The position numbers were made by a program, and so were the translations under genes. 64,000 nt of DNA, taken from Lunularia cruciata (Eukaryota; Streptophyta; Marchantiopsida; Lunulariales; Lunulariaceae). The notes beneath the pieces were generated by a model. The model did not search any database and had not been told where the DNA came from. It saw only the letters and a program-made list of their open reading frames with translations. This document shows positions 57,764-64,000 of the stretch, piece by piece. Where the stretch lies: positions 38,442,501-38,506,500 of the forward strand of contig OX419761.1 of NCBI GenBank assembly GCA_948567375.1, read 5' to 3'. Numbering within the stretch: position 1 is the first letter of the stretch; each line of letters opens with the position of its first letter.

Positions 57764-58734
57764 ACTGTTGAAAATCGGAGGGTAACTGATGCGAACCGTG
57801 CTCAGGTATGAACTCTGTATAGTCACCTGATCATCGGGCAGGTCTCAATCTGCAAAAGGGATACTTTTTACTCTTAATTCCATACGGCCACAACTTTTTC
57901 TTATTGTTGAGCACTCAAATCTGGAGGTTTAGACTTATTATCTCGAAACTCGTTGCATACAGTATTGCGCAACATGAAGAAGCTTTTGAAGAAAGGTTGA
58001 GGGGCAATCAATAATTGTAATGATAATCGGTCAGTCCCTCGCTCTAGCAAAGAATATTCAAAGAGGCACTGCTTTGCTGTGCTAATCATTTACAGATAAC
58101 ATGAAAGTTCTGAATGGAAGTTTGAGAGAGCTGTCTCTTGTTTTCAGGACAATTATATAAAGTTTCCTAACAGACCAAAATTGGAAGATCTTCATCGTTG
58201 GCTAATGTTCGGCAATAAGATGACGGCACAGAAAGGTCTTGGGATTGCATACCGAGCATAAGAGCGAGAGAATGCAAGCTCAAGTCGCCTGGGGATGGTT
58301 CACTGCGCGAATATTTCACGAACAACGGCTTTTAAAAATCAGCTGACTGTATCCCGAAATTAGCACACAAAAGCTGTTCCAAATCCAGGGTACAATCTCC
58401 GCTGTGTTATTGCAGTAGTTCACTTCGCCACTTGTATTCATCTTGGATAACTAGTAACTTGTAGCAGGACCATGAGTTGCCCTAGGCGACATGCTCACAG
58501 AGTACTCAAAACTATTCAAAAAAGTGATCGCCACCAATTTTCCGCACTTTTGGAACGATAACTATGGTTCCGAAGTGATGAGACTTCTGTAATTAGGACT
58601 ACACTTGATGGCTCGAGAAAGTCGTTTAACCAAGCCCATGAACTAATCAATTCCCGGATGCTGACCCTCGTTCTTATAGTGTGTGCTTCCAACCATAATA
58701 ACAGAAACTAGATGCAATTATCACCACTAGGCCT

Positions 58735-58920
58735 GCCCGAAATCTAAGGAATTACCCAGAAGTAGGGGAGCTCAGTTGAAACGCGATTTGCAACACAAGA
58801 CGGAACCACAAGCAACATAAGAGCTCAGCCCGACATCTGAAGGATTACACAGACGCAGGGGAGCCCAGTGGAAGTGCAATTTACCACACAGGACAGAACT
58901 AGAAGCCACATGAGAGCTCG
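58735..58920. repeat. Tandem duplication, period 93 bp
   Basis: Two diverged units begin GCCCGAAATCTAAGGA and GCCCGACATCTGAAGGA. They share AGGGGAGC.CAGT, ACACA.GAC.GAAC and GAGAGCTC-type ends. There is no coding signal. Confidence 0.8.
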
Positions 58921-60334
58921 GCCTAGCGCCACAGTCCAAATTGCATACCTGAACAGGTGTATGGATTTCCTCCTCAACAATTCTAACATGCATTGACTGA
59001 ACACACCTGGAAGATCAGAATCGCATCACCTCACATCACGTCACGTCCTTCCTTCCACACCACTATGCAGCATAAACCATCGCGCATTCAATCAGGGTCT
59101 CAGGCCGAACCGAGCTTAAGTACTTCAGAACGAAAATCAGAATCCTTACGCATTGAACAGGTAGAGTATTGCTTGTGACAGTGAAAGTGTTCAGAACTGC
59201 TCTCCGCTGCGCTGCGCACGAGGAATTCCACGTCGTCCGTTTGTAGAATCGGAGTTGCTCTGTTTAGCGTGAAGTGAAACACGAGAAGTAACAAGAGAAT
59301 TCGCTTGCCTCCATAGCTAGAGCGCCAACAATTAAGTTGCCACCAACTCTATTCTGAACACCTCCAGTTACGGCAGCGAGGGATGGGCATGCTGAGTCGA
59401 TACACCTCGTTTCCGACATGGCATAGCCAGATGCGTCCTACCTGGCGATGATTAGCGTACGGTGTGGTATTATAGATGGCAGCAGCATTAGTTTATGGGA
59501 ATATCGTCTGGATGTTAGAATCTAGGTCCCGTGTGGATATGTTTTAGAGATCGTTTAACGCAATTGACGAGATTTATGTGTGGAGAGTTTCAAGATAATA
59601 TTGGTTAAGGGATCGATTAGATGTCCAAAGCTGGTATGGGCTCTCATGGTACCCACCCGTTTAAAGAATTGCAAAATGAAGCAAAGTAAATGAAAAGTAA
59701 ATCATGTATATGAAATCGTTTGCAACACTTTGATGATGGCTGCAGCATTATCTCTTCTTTTTGGCTGACGTGCCTAGTTATATACCTTCTCCTGTAGGAT
59801 AGCTAGGTACCTTTTACTATTTCATCGACCTTAATAAGTTAACAATCTTTTGTCTATTTTCAGCTTTATGCCATCGCACCTCTACAGTATTGCTTCCTGC
59901 TTTTTTACTTTAAATGGTTCTTCGAAGTCATACAAATAGTATGGAGTGTTCAGGCCCTGTTTTGTGGCGAGGTCTTCTTCTCTCTAGTGCATGAAACTTT
60001 TCTGCTCCGCAAGAGGAATAGAAAATAAGTTGTTTGCATGATGCTACACTGATGCAGCTCCTCACAGCAGAAAATCCTGAACTATGTTCACAGTTCAGCT
60101 CACCATCAAGGTTACTAAATTGAATGGAGCACCAAAACGGTTTTAAGGATTGGTAAGAACGGGAGTTCTCTCAACTTTGGCCGAGCAGAGACCGGTACTG
60201 GCAGTTTCTGTAGATACCGATCGCTGTAAAGTTTAATTTTTCTGCAGATCATTCAAGAATGTGTCAACTGCTTGTACCTTTTGTTTGGTGGAATACATAA
60301 TGTCCAGATTTTCTTCGTTCTGCAAAACCTTGGA

Positions 60335-60370
60335 AGTACCATGAGACATATGCAGAGGTCTCATGGTACT
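60335..60370. repeat. Perfect 13-bp inverted repeat
   Basis: AGTACCATGAGAC (60335-60347) and its exact reverse complement (60358-60370) are separated by 10 bases, in the presumed ELP3 upstream region. Confidence 0.85.
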
Positions 60371-60710
60371 GTAAGATTTTACCACTCACCTTCACTTCTG
60401 TGTGTAAGAGTACTGCATCTGGATCTAACTGTTTGCTCATTTTAGACTTTTCGACCTTTAAGCTACAAGTCCAGGTTTGCAAGATGTGCAATGATGTAAA
60501 TCTTCGTTGGAACTATCTAACAAGAGTGAAAGAGCAAATATTGCTCAACAGAATTTTTTTGTCATGTTAAAAGCTGGAACAGCCAGAGCATACGACGATC
60601 TTTTACCAGGAACTTTCGTCATCCGGGTTGAGCTGCTTAGCAAGGCTTAGAAGGCCCCGTCGTTAGCATCTTCTGTCAAATTCTACAATCAGATTGACGA
60701 TCCGTACTTG

Positions 60711-60742
60711 ACTTTTCACAAAGAGACCCGATTGTGAAAAGT
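60711..60742. repeat. Perfect 11-bp inverted repeat
   Basis: ACTTTTCACAA (60711-60721) and TTGTGAAAAGT (60732-60742) are separated by 10 bases. Confidence 0.8.
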
Positions 60743-61594
60743 GCATGGCTCTCCCAATGCTCGTTCGAGAGGGCGAGTCAAATATCAGACTGAGATTCTT
60801 CCAGCGGCAGGTGGAGTTGTTGCCCGCTCTACAGTATTGCTTGCCCATCCTCTTGGCACGACAGAACTCTTCATATTGCTCAAAGTTTGTTGCTTCTGGA
60901 ATGCAATGGTATATACGAGGATTACAGAATTACACAAGTAAAACAACATTGTTCTTGAGAGAGAAGGACCGGGGAGTCTCTTTCTAAAGGATGGTACGCA
61001 GAAACAAATGTCCATAACATTCTTTGAAAGCCTGTTAAGCTTGCTTCCAACACAGAGGAAGTTCATATCCCGTGACAGAAAGTTCAAACTTATCCTTCTG
61101 GCATCTCCCGGTTTGAGGAACTCAACTTAAAGATCACAAAACGACAAAAGAACAGTCGATGAAGCAGTCCAACTTCACATCGAGAACCGCTTCAACCAGG
61201 GTTTGAGGAGCCACAGTAGCATTCGGAGACCTGTTTAAATACCTCCAGCCACCGGTAAAAAAACACAAATTTCGGTTATTTCGGGAAATCTCAATGATAG
61301 ATTCCCGAATTTGCAAGATATCCAAGAAATCAACCAGTTTTTTCTCTGGCGACATTTCAAAACTATGGTTATTATTCGAAAACCAGCCGGTCAAAGATGC
61401 TCTATTTCTCGGTTCTCCCGTACTCAAAGCTGGTGGGAGAAGAACCATTGCCATTCAGTTGTCGAGACGGTGAGAATATATCGCCCTCGCTATCGAGCAG
61501 AGTGGTGAAGAAGTGAGGTTTCAGGTTTGACAGTCGAAGTTGTGACAGAGCGTTGCAACGTTGTTGTTTGAGAAGGGAGGAGGAATTGGGAAGG

Positions 61595-63738
<2,144 letters not shown>

Positions 63739-64000
63739 GTGTGCACTCACAACCTGATTGCATTAAGAGAGTACTAGTGCCTACGTTTTAGATGTGCATG
63801 CCCTGCCTCAGTGATTACCATTACTTAGGATCAGCTCAGTCATACGGATAGTGATTATTATAAATTACTCAGAGCTTTTATCTGTAGAAACAGCTAAGAA
63901 TTTTTTTTAAGAGGCTGCTATGACGATATGAAATCCTATGTTAGTGCATTTTACATCCCACGCTTTCTCCACTTTTTAGGAACTGGATATTCACTAAGGA
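63739..64000 (+). other. ELP3 intron, open at the window end
   Basis: A GTGTGC donor follows the exon ending at 63738, and no convincing downstream exon appears before 64000. A TTTTTAG acceptor at 63973-63979 would lead within a few codons to TAA, so it is probably not used. Confidence 0.6.

Larger units (their letters stand above)
57764..61594. other. Intergenic region between divergent E2 and ELP3 genes
   Basis: Both genes are transcribed away from this region, so it should contain both promoters. No gene is recognised. A tandem duplication (58735-58920) and two hairpins (60335-60370, 60711-60742) are present. The last 100 bases before 61595 are the expected ELP3 5' UTR. Confidence 0.5.

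Noticed and set aside
63973-64000. Possible next ELP3 exon after TTTTTAG at 63979
   Set aside because: The phase-0 translation reaches a stop after five codons and lacks the family sequence expected after EAGIQ.

Overview
This is nuclear DNA from a land plant. Five interrupted genes carry typical plant introns (GT..AG, about 110 to 1450 bp), and every recognisable product is a plant housekeeping or organelle protein. Compact gene clusters flank a long A+T-rich, transposon-derived island that holds a young Ty3/gypsy chromovirus. Together with gene sequences clearly diverged from flowering-plant homologues, this fits a bryophyte best, probably a moss of the Physcomitrium type. The organism is an inference from style and divergence, not from a diagnostic marker.

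Layout. (1) 1-2.95 kb, + strand: ORANGE (OR), a plastid DnaJ-type zinc-finger protein, with seven well-phased exons and a tentative transit-peptide exon. (2) 7.86-8.65 kb, - strand: a single-exon ABHD17-type alpha/beta hydrolase with a pyrimidine-rich leader region. (3) 13.8-15.2 kb, - strand: a two-exon conserved plant protein of the Arabidopsis At1g01500 family, whose usual database name (erythronate-4-phosphate dehydrogenase family) is not supported by any visible enzyme motif. (4) About 18.9-43.1 kb and 48.8-50.3 kb: A+T-rich degenerate repeats, including two different repeat families that each occur as a diverged pair in inverted orientation. (5) 43.14-48.79 kb, - strand: a nearly complete LTR retrotransposon with 433-bp LTRs (five differences), GATAC target-site duplication, initiator-Met tRNA primer site, gag, protease, reverse transcriptase, RNase H, integrase and chromodomain. 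It is inactivated by five TGA codons and a frameshift. (6) 53.4-57.8 kb, - strand: the E2 subunit of the mitochondrial branched-chain 2-oxoacid dehydrogenase complex. (7) 61.6-63.7 kb, + strand: ELP3, the radical-SAM/acetyltransferase subunit of Elongator, cut by the window end before its C-terminal acetyltransferase part.

The genes do not form a pathway; they are independent neighbours. The most noteworthy signal is the retrotransposon LTR. Immediately upstream of its TATA box it carries 3.5 copies of a roughly 60-bp unit, each opening with GAAGCTTC-type palindromes, plus perfect four- and five-unit heat-shock elements. This predicts a heat-shock-factor-driven chromovirus. A second noteworthy signal is a roughly 40-nt hairpin-containing motif found three times, always in the sense direction, in the 5' region or intron of two organelle-protein genes (OR and BCKDH-E2).
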